From NCBI GenBank assembly GCA_949283125.1, contig CASDRK010000005.1, positions 1 through 64,000 of the forward strand: a stretch of DNA of 64,000 nucleotides. The letters run 5' to 3'. Origin of the DNA: an uncultured Clostridia bacterium. GTDB lineage: Bacteria; Bacillota; Clostridia; Christensenellales; Borkfalkiaceae. The number at the start of each line of letters is the position of its first letter. The first letter of the stretch is position 1. The translations under genes were made by a program, and so were the position numbers. This document shows, piece by piece, positions 25,120 to 33,257 of this stretch. A model generated the notes under the pieces. That model made no database searches. It was not told the origin of the DNA and was given only the letters and a program-made list of their open reading frames with translations.

Positions 25120-25454
25120 TGCAGCAGGCGGACGGATATCCCGTGAGGATCGTCCGGGCTTCAGGCGCCGCTTCTTAATGCTGAAATTTGCGCGCATGCG
25201 GCGTTGCGGCGGGCGGAACGCGGGGCGTTTTGTCACGATCGCGCGGACAAGAATGCTCCGCCGCGGTCTGACGGCGGAGAGACACGTGCGGCGGACGGCG
25301 GGGGCGAAGGGCAACGGCGGCCGCCGGTCATGTGTCCGTCATTTAATTTTCGCACAAAATATCCGAAAAAGCATTGTCAAGAATTAATAAGTGTGATATA
25401 CTCTATAAAGAAATAATATGCGGGCGAGCAAAGCTCCCTGCCGGCGGAGGTAGT
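25120..25454 (+). promoter_or_regulatory. Intergenic region with the pyrH promoter
   Basis: TTGTCA (25374-25379) and TATACT (25397-25402), 17 bp apart, lie about 52 bases before the pyrH ATG, which has a GGCGGAGG ribosome site. Nothing else is recognised between the LysR gene and this promoter. Confidence 0.7.
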
Positions 25455-26165
25455 ATGCAGCCTAAATACAAAAGAGTGCTTATCAAACTTTCGGGCGAGG
25501 CCCTTGCGGGCGCGGCCGGACACGGGCTGGACGAGGGAGTGATCTCCTACGTGGTAAATCAGCTCGTCGCCATTCACGATATGGGCGTGGAGATAGCTTT
25601 GGTCATAGGCGGTGGAAATTTCTGGCGCGGCCGTCAGGGCAAGAACATGGACAGGACCACGGCCGATCACATGGGCATGCTCGCCACCGTCATGAATTCG
25701 CTGGCCATGATGGACGCGTTGGAACAGCGCGGCATACCCACGCGCGTGCAGACGGCCCTCATCATGACGTCCGTGGCCGAACCCTACATTCTCCGCAAGG
25801 CCCTGCATCACTTTGAAAAGGGCAGGATAGTAATAATGGCCTGCGGCACGGGCAATCCCTATTGCTCCACCGACACCGCGGCCGCCCAGCGCGCCTGCGA
25901 GATCCAGGCCGACTGTCTGCTGCTGGCCAAAAACATCGACGCCATTTACGACAGCGACCCCAAACTCAACCCCGCCGCAAAGAGATACGACCATATAAAC
26001 TATATGGACATAATCAAAAACGGCATCAGGGCCATGGATACCACGGCCGCGACCATGTGCATGGAAAACGATATCCCCGCTATAGCTTTCGGGCTGGACG
26101 AAAAGGATTCCATCGTCCGCGCCGTATGCGGCGAAAAGCTGGGTACGCTTATAGACAATAATTGA
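25455..26165 (+). CDS. pyrH: UMP kinase
   Basis: The 236-residue amino-acid-kinase-fold protein makes UDP from UMP. It has YKRVLIKLSGEALAG at the start, GGGNFWRGRQG (phosphate-binding loop), MNSLAMMDALEQRGIPTRVQTA, and CGTGNPYCSTDTAAAQRACEIQADCLLLAKNIDAIYDSDP in the nucleotide-binding part. The ATG at 25455 follows a good ribosome site. It is followed after 13 bases by frr, the standard order. Confidence 0.97.
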   Translation: MQPKYKRVLIKLSGEALAGAAGHGLDEGVISYVVNQLVAIHDMGVEIALVIGGGNFWRGRQGKNMDRTTADHMGMLATVMNSLAMMDALEQRGIPTRVQTALIMTSVAEPYILRKALHHFEKGRIVIMACGTGNPYCSTDTAAAQRACEIQADCLLLAKNIDAIYDSDPKLNPAAKRYDHINYMDIIKNGIRAMDTTAATMCMENDIPAIAFGLDEKDSIVRAVCGEKLGTLIDNN

Positions 26166-26178
26166 GAGGTATATTTTA

Positions 26179-26751
26179 ATGCTGGAAAACGAACAGGTAG
26201 AGGAAATAATTCTTACCCTCGACGACAAGCTCTCCAAAACCATATCGGTATTGGAGGAAGATTTCTCCGCCATACGCGCCGGCAGGGCCAACCCCCACAT
26301 TCTGGATAAGGTGATGGTGGACTATTACGGCGCGATGACGCCCGTATCGCAGACCTCCAACATCTCCGTTCAGGAGGGCAGATGTCTGGTCATCGCCCCG
26401 TGGGACATGAGCCTTTTGAAGGGCATCGAAAAGGCAATTCAGACGTCCAACATCGGCATCAATCCCACAAACGACGGCAAGGTGATACGCCTTGTGTTCC
26501 CCGAACTCACCGAGGAGCGCAGAAAGGACTTGTGCAAGCAGATCAAGCGCATGGGCGAGGACGCGAAGGTGGCGGAGCGCAACATCCGCCGCGACGCGAT
26601 GGATGGACTCAAAAAACTTAAAAACGACAAAACCCTCTCCGAGGACGAGTACGCCGCCTACGAAAAGGACGTGGAGAAGATGGTTTCCGACGCCGTGGCA
26701 AAAATAGACGGCGTTGTCTCCGCCAAGGAAAAGGAAATACTCACCATATAA
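26179..26751 (+). CDS. frr: Ribosome recycling factor
   Basis: The 190-residue protein splits post-termination ribosomes with EF-G. Family features include EEDFSAIRAGRANPHILDKVMVDYYG, TPVSQTSNISVQEGRCLVIAPWD, NPTNDGKVIRLVFPELTEERRKDLCKQIKRMGEDAKVAERNIRRDAMD. It is slightly longer than the usual 185. An AGAGG ribosome site lies before the ATG. The stop overlaps the uppS start by one base (TAATG). Confidence 0.98.
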   Translation: MLENEQVEEIILTLDDKLSKTISVLEEDFSAIRAGRANPHILDKVMVDYYGAMTPVSQTSNISVQEGRCLVIAPWDMSLLKGIEKAIQTSNIGINPTNDGKVIRLVFPELTEERRKDLCKQIKRMGEDAKVAERNIRRDAMDGLKKLKNDKTLSEDEYAAYEKDVEKMVSDAVAKIDGVVSAKEKEILTI

Positions 26752-27443
26752 TGAAGGCGGGCGATCTTAAGATACCCCGCCACGTCGCCGTCATAATGGA
26801 CGGCAACGGCAGATGGGCAAAAAAGCGGCTCATGCCCCGCACGTTCGGGCACAAGGCCGGCATGGACGCCATGATCGCCATGGCGCGCAAGGCAAAGGCC
26901 ATGGGGGTGGAGTACCTCACCGTATATGCGCTCTCCACCGAAAATTTTGCCCGGCCGAAAGAGGAGATAGAGGGGCTGTTCGATCTCATACGCAGATACT
27001 TTACGAAAAACGTAAAGGACCTGTATGCCGAAGGCGCGGCGGTCAGGGTGATAGGCGACGTCTCCGTTCTGCCCGACGACGTGCGCAAGCTGATAGCGGA
27101 CGGCGTTGCGGGCTCGCCGGCGGACGCGCGCTTTTTCGTCGTTCTCGCCTTGAATTACGGAGCCCGGGCGGAGATAGTGCGCGCGGCCAACGCCGCGGCT
27201 TCAAGCGGAGACGGCGTCGGCGAGGAGGAGTTCGGCAAGCTGCTCTATACGGCAGACATGCCCGATCCCGACCTCATCATACGCACCGGCGGCGAACTGC
27301 GCCTGTCCAACTTTCTGCTCTGGCAGGCGGCGTATGCCGAGCTGTATTTCACCGACGTGCTCTTTCCCGATTTCGACGGCAGACAGTTTGAAAAGGCCAT
27401 AGAAAGTTTTTCGCGCCGCAACAGGCGTTTCGGCAGAGTATAA
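26751..27443 (+). CDS. uppS: Undecaprenyl diphosphate synthase
   Basis: The 230-residue cis-prenyltransferase makes the C55 lipid carrier for cell wall synthesis from FPP and IPP. It shows HVAVIMDGNGRWAKKR with the catalytic Asp, TVYALSTENFARP, LNYGARAEI, and DPDLIIRTGGELRLSNFLLWQAAYAELYFTDV. It is translationally coupled to frr. Its product feeds the envelope pathways also served by cdsA and dxr downstream. Confidence 0.98.
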   Translation: MKAGDLKIPRHVAVIMDGNGRWAKKRLMPRTFGHKAGMDAMIAMARKAKAMGVEYLTVYALSTENFARPKEEIEGLFDLIRRYFTKNVKDLYAEGAAVRVIGDVSVLPDDVRKLIADGVAGSPADARFFVVLALNYGARAEIVRAANAAASSGDGVGEEEFGKLLYTADMPDPDLIIRTGGELRLSNFLLWQAAYAELYFTDVLFPDFDGRQFEKAIESFSRRNRRFGRV

Positions 27444-27509
27444 AAGTGCATTGCCCCGCATATATGTCCCGTTAAACGGGTGCGGCGGCCACAATTTCGA
27501 GGAGACAGG

Positions 27510-28460
27510 ATGCAAGAAGAAAATACCGGACGTCCCGTAAAAGACGCGCCTTCCGGGGAAAACATGAAGGCGCGCACCTTTACGGCCGTGATATATGTGG
27601 CGGTGCTGCTGGGGCTCATAGCCCTTAAGGCGTGCGTGCCCGGCGGATACGGCGCGATAGGCTTCGACGTGCTGTTCTGGGCCATATCGCTCATCGGCGC
27701 GTTCGAGTTCATGCGCGCCATGAACTGCGTGTCGCGCGCGCAGTGGTGGTGCACCATGGTCACGTGCGCGCTCATCATCCCCACTTTCGTTCTTACAAAA
27801 ATGCTCAGGGCGGGGCAGGGCGATGCGCAGGCATGGCTGCCCTCGCTGCTCGTGCTCATGTCAGTTTCCAGTCTGGGCGCCATGGTCACGGCGGCCATGC
27901 TCGTGTTCGATTTCGACAACAGCGACCTGAAGAGCACCACGGCTTCGCTCTTCTGCATACTCTACTGCGGAGTGCTGTGCTCGGTCAGCTCTAATATAAA
28001 TCACATGGACGGCAATTCGCTGCTCGCCATAACGCTCATGTTCTGCATAACGGTGGCGGTGGATACCTTTGCGCTCGTGTTCGGCAAGCTGTTCGGCAGG
28101 CTTCTGCCCTTGAAGCTTGCCCCGCATACCAGCCCCAACAAAACGGTGATAGGTTTTGTGGGCGGCATCGCGGGCGGCATGCTGGCCGCGGTCGTGGTCT
28201 GGGCCGTGGGCTGCGGTCTGCCCGTATTCCGTCTGGAATACGGCGGCGCGGTGCATCCGCTTTTGCTGCTCGTGCTCATCTCCGTGCCCACCTCGGTGCT
28301 TGCGCAGCTGGGCGATTTGTTTGAAAGCGCCATAAAGCGCGGCTGCGGCATAAAGGACATGGGCAGGTTGCTGCCCGGCCACGGCGGCGTGCTGGACAGG
28401 TTCGATTCCATGCTCTTCGCTTCTGTCGCGCTGGTGGTATGCTTTATGGCCATTCGCTGA
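27510..28460 (+). CDS. cdsA: Phosphatidate cytidylyltransferase
   Basis: The 316-residue integral membrane enzyme makes CDP-diacylglycerol from CTP and phosphatidic acid. Around eight hydrophobic helices are followed by the family signature SVPTSVLAQLGDLFESAIKRGCGIKDMGRLLPGHGGVLDRFDS near the C-terminus. TSPNKTVIGFVGG marks the middle. The ATG at 27510 has a GAGGAGA ribosome site. A strong terminator follows, so the downstream dxr-rseP pair needs its own promoter. Confidence 0.96.
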   Translation: MQEENTGRPVKDAPSGENMKARTFTAVIYVAVLLGLIALKACVPGGYGAIGFDVLFWAISLIGAFEFMRAMNCVSRAQWWCTMVTCALIIPTFVLTKMLRAGQGDAQAWLPSLLVLMSVSSLGAMVTAAMLVFDFDNSDLKSTTASLFCILYCGVLCSVSSNINHMDGNSLLAITLMFCITVAVDTFALVFGKLFGRLLPLKLAPHTSPNKTVIGFVGGIAGGMLAAVVVWAVGCGLPVFRLEYGGAVHPLLLLVLISVPTSVLAQLGDLFESAIKRGCGIKDMGRLLPGHGGVLDRFDSMLFASVALVVCFMAIR

Positions 28461-28470
28461 AAAACATCGT

Positions 28471-28514
28471 GCGGCCCCGCGCAAAACGCATTGCGCGGGG
28501 CCGCGGTTTTTTTT
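28471..28514 (+). terminator. Intrinsic terminator after cdsA
   Basis: Perfect 14-bp arms (28471-28484 and 28491-28504) around AACGCA are followed by a run of eight Ts. Confidence 0.9.
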
Positions 28515-28619
28515 CGCGCGGAGCGCGCAGCGGCTTGCTGCTGCGGCCGCGGTATCTTCCCGCGGCGGCTTCAGCGCGGCGGGCGCTGCATAAAAATCGC
28601 AAAACGGGTATAAAATATA

Positions 28620-29759
28620 ATGAAAAAAGTTGCAATCATAGGCTGTACCGGCTCCATAGGCCGGCAGACCGTTTCGGTCATCCGGCGCTGCAGGGATATG
28701 TTTTCCGTCTGCTGTCTCGTCGCCGGCGCTTCCGCGGACGAGACCGCGGCTCTCGCGCGCGAATTCCGCCCCGCCGTTGCGGCGGTCGTCGCGCCGTCGT
28801 CTCCCCTGCCCGCATCGGACGGAACAAAATTTTATGTGGGCGAAGAGGGCGCGCTGCGCGCGCTGGAGGAGAGCGGCGCGGACATCGCGGTGGTGGCATG
28901 CGGCGGCTTTGCCGGGCTCAAGTATTCGCTTCTCGCCCTTAAGACGGGCGCGCGGCTCGCGCTGGCCAACAAGGAGACGCTGGTGTGCGGCGGCGACATA
29001 GTCATGCCCCTCGGCGGCGAAATAGTGCCCGTCGACAGCGAGCACTCGGCCATATGGCAGTGTCTGGGTCTCAACAGGCACGCGCGCTTCAAAAACATAA
29101 TAATAACGGCCAGCGGCGGCCCGTTCAGGGATAAAAGCTTCGACGAGCTCGAAGGCGTCACGCCCGAACAGGCTCTTGCCCACCCCACGTGGCGCATGGG
29201 CGCTAAAATAACCGTGGACAGCGCCACTCTGCTCAACAAGGGATACGAGGTGATAGAAGCTCATCACCTGTACAATGCGGACTATGCCGCGATAAAGACG
29301 GTGATACAGCCCGCGAGCATAGTGCATTCCATGGTGGAATTCGAGGACGGAGCCATACTCGCGCAGATGTCCCGCCCCACCATGGAGCTGCCCATTCAGC
29401 TGGCGCTCACTTACCCGCGGCGGTGCGACTGCGCGCTGCAGCCCATGGACTGGAGCAGGGCTTTTTCGCTGGAGTTTATCCCGCTCGAGCGCAAGCGCTA
29501 TCCCATGTACGACCTTGCGCTTTCCTGCGGGGAGGCGGGCGGCATACTGCCGGCGGTGCTCAACGCGGCCGGCGAACAGGCCGTGGCGGCGTTTTTAAAC
29601 AAAAAGATTTCCTTCTGCGACATTTGGCGCGTGACCGACGCGGTGGTGCAGGGCACGCCCAACGAGCCGGCCCGCTCCTACGGGCAGCTGGCCGAGGCCG
29701 ACGCGCGCGCCCGCTCGGCGGCGGAAAAAATAATTTCGGCGAGGTATAATGGCAACTGA
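28620..29759 (+). CDS. dxr: 1-deoxy-D-xylulose 5-phosphate reductoisomerase
   Basis: The 379-residue NADPH enzyme carries out the committed step of the MEP isoprenoid pathway. It has the N-terminal GCTGSIGRQT nucleotide motif, LANKETLVCGG, the metal-site segment PVDSEHSAIWQCL, ASGGPFRD, MGAKITVDSATLLNKGYEVIEAHHLY, and a C-terminal helical domain. The ATG is preceded by an AT-rich TATAAAATATA stretch and no ribosome site. Because a terminator lies just upstream, dxr may start as a leaderless or nearly leaderless message. Confidence 0.97.
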   Translation: MKKVAIIGCTGSIGRQTVSVIRRCRDMFSVCCLVAGASADETAALAREFRPAVAAVVAPSSPLPASDGTKFYVGEEGALRALEESGADIAVVACGGFAGLKYSLLALKTGARLALANKETLVCGGDIVMPLGGEIVPVDSEHSAIWQCLGLNRHARFKNIIITASGGPFRDKSFDELEGVTPEQALAHPTWRMGAKITVDSATLLNKGYEVIEAHHLYNADYAAIKTVIQPASIVHSMVEFEDGAILAQMSRPTMELPIQLALTYPRRCDCALQPMDWSRAFSLEFIPLERKRYPMYDLALSCGEAGGILPAVLNAAGEQAVAAFLNKKISFCDIWRVTDAVVQGTPNEPARSYGQLAEADARARSAAEKIISARYNGN

Positions 29760-30864
29760 CGCGCTCCTGAGCGGCGGAACGATAGGCGGCACGGTGCTGT
29801 CCGTGCTGTTGGCCGTACTCATTCTGCTTGTGATGATAACCGTGCACGAGTTCGGCCACTACGTGGCGGGCTGTGCGCTCGGGTTTAAGATCAATGAATT
29901 TTCCATAGGTTTCGGGCCCGCTCTGTTCAGGCGCAAAAGCGCAAAAAGCGGCCGGCTGTTCGCCGTGCGCGCCTTTCCGCTCGGCGGATACTGCGCGTTT
30001 GAAGGCGAGGAGGGGGAGGGCGACGACCCGCGGGCGTTCAACGCCAGACCGCCGTGGAGAAGGATAATCGTGCTCGTCGCGGGCGCGGCGTTCAACTACC
30101 TTGCGGCACTCGTCATCATATTCGTCTGGATGTTTGCGTTCGGACTGACGGCCTACAGAATAAATTCCGTGCAGCCTTCGGACGAGTTTTCTTCGGAATA
30201 CAGCCTGCAGGCGGGCGACGTGCTCCTGTCGCTCAACGGGCGGGACATATATCTCGCGTCCGACCTCGTCTCCGCCCTGAACGGCGCGGAGCGCGGGCAG
30301 ATTGTGGAAGCGGAGGTCATCCGCGGCGGCGGGCGCGAAAGGGTGGAACTTGCCGTGCGCGCCGATTGCGCTTTTACAAATTCCGCGCAGGTGTCGCTCG
30401 CGCTGCACGCTCTCGGCGCGGGCACTTACGAAACGGACGAGGGGGCGTTTTACGACGTCTCCGGAGCGGGCTGCAGGTTCGGGTTCTGGGAGAGCGTCGG
30501 GCGCTCCTTCGTCTACTCTTTCAGGATATCCGGCGCAATATTCACCGTGCTGGGCGAACTGCTGACGGGCAACCTCGGGCTCGACGCCGTGGGCGGGCCC
30601 GTCACCACCATAAAGCTGACGGGCGAGATGGCTTCGCAGGGGGTGGCAAGTTGTCTGGAGATCGCGGCATATATAGGGGTCAACCTCGCCGTATTCAATC
30701 TTTTGCCCATTCCCGCGCTGGACGGCAGCAAGGTGGTGTTCTGCCTTATCGAGTGGATATTCAAAAAACCCGTGCCGCGCAAGGTGGAAGCCGTGATACA
30801 CGCGGCGGGCTTTGTGTTGATACTCGCCTTCGCCGTGCTGGTGGACGTGCTGCAGTTTTTGTAG
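29749..30864 (+). CDS. rseP: Site-2 intramembrane metalloprotease RseP
   Basis: The 371-residue S2P protease has HEFGH in the first helix (ITVHEFGHYVAG, zinc ligands). It then has GFGPALFRRKSAKSGRLFAVRAFPLGGYCAFEGEEG, one PDZ domain (about 140-210, GDVLLSLNGRDIYLASDLVSAL), and the third zinc ligand in NLLPIPALDGSK. It cleaves membrane-embedded anti-sigma factors or leftover signal peptides. It overlaps the dxr stop by 11 bases, the conserved dxr-rseP arrangement. Usual partners ispG and polC do not follow here. Confidence 0.95.
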   Translation: MATDALLSGGTIGGTVLSVLLAVLILLVMITVHEFGHYVAGCALGFKINEFSIGFGPALFRRKSAKSGRLFAVRAFPLGGYCAFEGEEGEGDDPRAFNARPPWRRIIVLVAGAAFNYLAALVIIFVWMFAFGLTAYRINSVQPSDEFSSEYSLQAGDVLLSLNGRDIYLASDLVSALNGAERGQIVEAEVIRGGGRERVELAVRADCAFTNSAQVSLALHALGAGTYETDEGAFYDVSGAGCRFGFWESVGRSFVYSFRISGAIFTVLGELLTGNLGLDAVGGPVTTIKLTGEMASQGVASCLEIAAYIGVNLAVFNLLPIPALDGSKVVFCLIEWIFKKPVPRKVEAVIHAAGFVLILAFAVLVDVLQFL

Positions 30865-30889
30865 ACGGGCGTCCGCAGATCGAACGTTT

Positions 30890-30916
30890 CCCGGCCGACG
30901 ACGGCGGCCGGGTTTT
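30890..30916 (+). terminator. Intrinsic terminator after rseP
   Basis: CCCGGCCG (30890-30897) pairs with CGGCCGGG (30905-30912), followed by TTTT. Confidence 0.8.
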
Positions 30917-30930
30917 ATGATGCGCGAACA

Positions 30931-31016
30931 GGCGCCCCCGCGACGTGCATGTCGCGGGGGCGCCGTTCCGGTCGCATATCAATGTTTTTGCGCGCGCGGC
31001 AGACCTGCCGCGCGCG
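30931..31016. terminator. Two further GC hairpins between convergent rseP and thiT
   Basis: A 14-bp perfect stem (30931-30944 with 30951-30964) and a 12-bp perfect stem (30991-31002 with 31005-31016) lie in series. They probably stop or stabilise the thiT transcript coming from the other strand. Confidence 0.6.
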
Positions 31017-31025
31017 CGGATTTTG

Positions 31026-32216
31026 TCACTGATCCGCCTGTCCCGCATCCGCCGGCTGTTCCGCCGGCCTTGCTTTCAGGTGGCTTTCAAGCGAATATTT
31101 TTCCACCTGACGGGCAAAGTTTTTGGACGAGAGCAGTATCACGCCCGTGACGAGGACGATGATTATCTCCGGAATGACGTACATGCACTGGTATATCAGG
31201 CTGTACAGGTAGGGGTCGTTCAGCGCGGCTATGCCGTACTCTTCGGCGTATCCCGCGCCGAACGAGCCGAATGCGAACGCGCCGGAGAAGAAGTGCGAAA
31301 CAAACCTCAGCGCGCCCGCCGCCAGCGCGCCCAGCGTGAACTGCAGGCGCATGTTGCCTTTGAACAGGCCGAAGCCGCGGATGCAGCCGGTGACGCCCAC
31401 GGCGGCAAATGCCGCGCCGTAGTCCAGCAGAAACTGCGCGGGGTGCAGCAGCCAGGGATCCTGCACGGCCTGCAATATGCCGTAAACAAGTCCGGCAATA
31501 ACGCCCTTGCGGCAGCCGAACATGTAGGAATACAGCATCACGGGCAGCATGGAGGCAAAGGTTATGCTGCCGCCCATGGGCATTTCAAAGAACTTCACAT
31601 ATGAGAGCGCGAACGAGATGGCCACGCACATGGCCGCGAAGGCCATGGAGCGGGAATCGAAGGGCTTTGCGTTCCTGTCCGAAAGCAGGGCGAGCGCGAC
31701 TATCGCCGCCACCAGCGCCGCGCAGGATACGTACAGCCCGACGTTGTTCACGTCCTCGGGCGATACCCAGTTCCATTCGGGCGCGTCGCCGCTCTCGTAG
31801 TACACTATCATGCAGACGAGCGCCGCTATAAGCGCGGCGGCAACGGCGCAGCCCGCGGCGATCTGCACGGGCTTTGCGGGCTTCACGGCTATCGCAAGTC
31901 CGCCCAGCACACACACTATCGCCAGCGCCAGCAGCGGGTAAAAGGTTATCGCCACTATCTCGTCTTCAATGAACGAGCAGACGACGAACGTTATTATGCA
32001 TGCCAGCGAAAACGCGAGCGCTACCATCAGCGATATCAGATTGACTTTGTGCTGATATTGCTTTTTTACGGCAAACTTGCACGCTATGAACGCTATCGTC
32101 AGGGCGATGGCGAGCCACAGCATTATCGTGGTGCAGGTGCCGGTGACGTCCTCGAAGTTGGCGAAAAAGTTGACAACGTCGTCCCATATCGAGGTCGCCA
32201 GAAGGGAAGAAAACAT
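31026..32216 (-). CDS. ThiT-like thiamine transporter (ECF S component) with extra N-terminal membrane domain
   Basis: The C-terminal part of this 396-residue protein (about 188-365) is a ThiT S component: ALSYVKFFEMPMGGSITFASMLPVMLYSYMFGCRKGVIAGLVYG, then QDPWLLHPAQFLLDYGAAFAAVG and RFVSHFFSGAFAF. ThiT binds thiamine and docks on the shared ECF energising module. Usual members have about 180 residues and six helices. Here five further predicted helices (about 30-49, 58-82, 87-110, 117-139 and 158-179) are added in front. An AAAGGAGG ribosome site precedes the ATG, and a TPP riboswitch with terminator controls it, which strongly supports the thiamine assignment. The role of the extension is unknown. 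Confidence 0.88.
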   Translation of the reverse strand: MFSSLLATSIWDDVVNFFANFEDVTGTCTTIMLWLAIALTIAFIACKFAVKKQYQHKVNLISLMVALAFSLACIITFVVCSFIEDEIVAITFYPLLALAIVCVLGGLAIAVKPAKPVQIAAGCAVAAALIAALVCMIVYYESGDAPEWNWVSPEDVNNVGLYVSCAALVAAIVALALLSDRNAKPFDSRSMAFAAMCVAISFALSYVKFFEMPMGGSITFASMLPVMLYSYMFGCRKGVIAGLVYGILQAVQDPWLLHPAQFLLDYGAAFAAVGVTGCIRGFGLFKGNMRLQFTLGALAAGALRFVSHFFSGAFAFGSFGAGYAEEYGIAALNDPYLYSLIYQCMYVIPEIIIVLVTGVILLSSKNFARQVEKYSLESHLKARPAEQPADAGQADQ

Positions 32217-32240
32217 AAAACCTCCTTTTACCGCCGCGAA

Positions 32241-32274
32241 AAATCAAAACGCGCCCGGCGTAATGCGGGCGCGC
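32241..32274 (-). terminator. Riboswitch expression-platform terminator
   Basis: On the minus strand, CGCGCCCG and CGGGCGCG form an 8-bp stem (plus-strand 32250-32273) followed by TTTTGATTT, just upstream of the thiT ribosome site. Confidence 0.85.
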
Positions 32275-32277
32275 AGA

Positions 32278-32373
32278 AAGTCCTACTCTTGTGTACTATC
32301 GCTCAACCATTACGTTGCCGATTCAAAGGGTATGATCTCAGCCCGGCGTTTTCTGCGCAGGGCACCCCCGACG
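32278..32373 (-). promoter_or_regulatory. TPP riboswitch
   Basis: On the minus strand the conserved TPP elements occur in order: GGGGTGCC, GGCTGAGA, then ACCCTTTGAA, followed by a GTAATG segment and GAGTAGGA. This is the thi-box layout. It lies in the leader of the ThiT-like transporter and precedes an intrinsic terminator, so thiamine pyrophosphate should turn the gene off. Confidence 0.95.
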
Positions 32374-32395
32374 GTAAATTAAATTTGATAATCAA

Positions 32396-32424
32396 ATTAT
32401 ATTTTAATTTTTCTTCAAAGTCAA
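32396..32424 (-). promoter_or_regulatory. Promoter of the riboswitch-thiT transcript
   Basis: Minus-strand TTGACT (32419-32424) and TATAAT (32396-32401) are 17 bp apart. An 8-1-8 dyad, AATTTGAT-A-ATCAAATT (32382-32398), overlaps the -10 box and start point. Confidence 0.7.
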
Positions 32425-32453
32425 TTGAATTTGCGCGCGTTTTGTTATATAAT
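32425..32453 (+). promoter_or_regulatory. Promoter of the HD nucleotidase gene
   Basis: TTGAAT (32425-32430) and TATAAT (32448-32453) with 17-bp spacing. The -35 box abuts that of the divergent thiT promoter. Confidence 0.7.
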
Positions 32454-32491
32454 GTGTTTGCTCATGCCCGCAAATTTTACGGAGGTGCGCC

Positions 32492-33082
32492 ATGTCGTAC
32501 AATTTTTACGCGTTTATGGACAGAATGAAGTATATCAGGCGCTGGTCGCTCATGCGTTCGGTGCGCGACGAGAACATAATGGAGCACTCGCAGCAGGTGG
32601 CCATGTTCGCCCATGCCCTCGCCGTCATAACCAACAGGCTGTTCGGCGGCCGCGTGGACGAGAGCAGGTGCGTGCTCTACGCCCTCTATCACGAGTGTCC
32701 GGAAGTCATGACGGGCGATCTGCCCACGCCCATAAAGTATTTCAACAGCTCCATAAAGGGCGCGTACAAGGACATAGAGGAGCGCGCCTGCAAAAAGCTT
32801 CTGAACATGCTCCCGGCAGAGGTGGAGGAGGGGCTCGCGCCCTTTCTGCTCGCCGACCCCTGCAGCGAGGAGTACAGAATAATGAAGGCCGCCGACAGGC
32901 TGGCCGCCTATGTGAAGTGTCTGGAAGAGCACCGCTGCGGCAACACCGAGTTTGAAAAGGCAAAAAAGAGCATAGAAGACGATCTGCGCTCCCGCAACAT
33001 GCCGGCGGTGGATTACTTCATGCAGAACTTCATTCCCGCTTTCATGCTCACCTTGGACGAGCTGGAAGGCGGTCTCGGCTGA
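32492..33082 (+). CDS. YfbR-like HD-domain 5'-deoxynucleotidase
   Basis: This 196-residue HD-superfamily protein matches YfbR: YAFMDRMKYIRRWSLMRSVRDENIMEHSQQVAMFAH (first metal His in EHS), then YHECPEVMTGDLPTPIKYFN, and a late AADRLAAYVKCLEE with the final Asp. YfbR removes phosphate from deoxynucleoside monophosphates. The canonical His-Asp pair of the family is His-Glu here (YHEC), a conservative change at a metal ligand. A GGAGG ribosome site and a promoter precede it. Confidence 0.85.
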   Translation: MSYNFYAFMDRMKYIRRWSLMRSVRDENIMEHSQQVAMFAHALAVITNRLFGGRVDESRCVLYALYHECPEVMTGDLPTPIKYFNSSIKGAYKDIEERACKKLLNMLPAEVEEGLAPFLLADPCSEEYRIMKAADRLAAYVKCLEEHRCGNTEFEKAKKSIEDDLRSRNMPAVDYFMQNFIPAFMLTLDELEGGLG

Positions 33083-33133
33083 CCGCCGCGCCGACGGCGG
33101 AAGGAGCCGACGGGGAAAGAATACGTTTTCAGA

Positions 33134-33220
33134 CGGCAAGCGCGCCCGCGGATACACCGCGGGCGCGCTTGCCGCATTGAGGAGGAAAAACGCATGCGCG
33201 GCGCCCGAAAGGGGCGCCGC
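33134..33220. terminator. Pair of GC hairpins between convergent genes
   Basis: An 18-bp perfect stem (33134-33151 with 33157-33174) is followed by a second stem, GCGGCGCCC with GGGCGCCGC (33198-33220). They separate the convergent HD-nucleotidase and sugar-kinase genes. Confidence 0.65.
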
Positions 33221-33257
33221 ATGCACATCTGCGGCGGGGCGTTCGCCCGCCGCCCGG

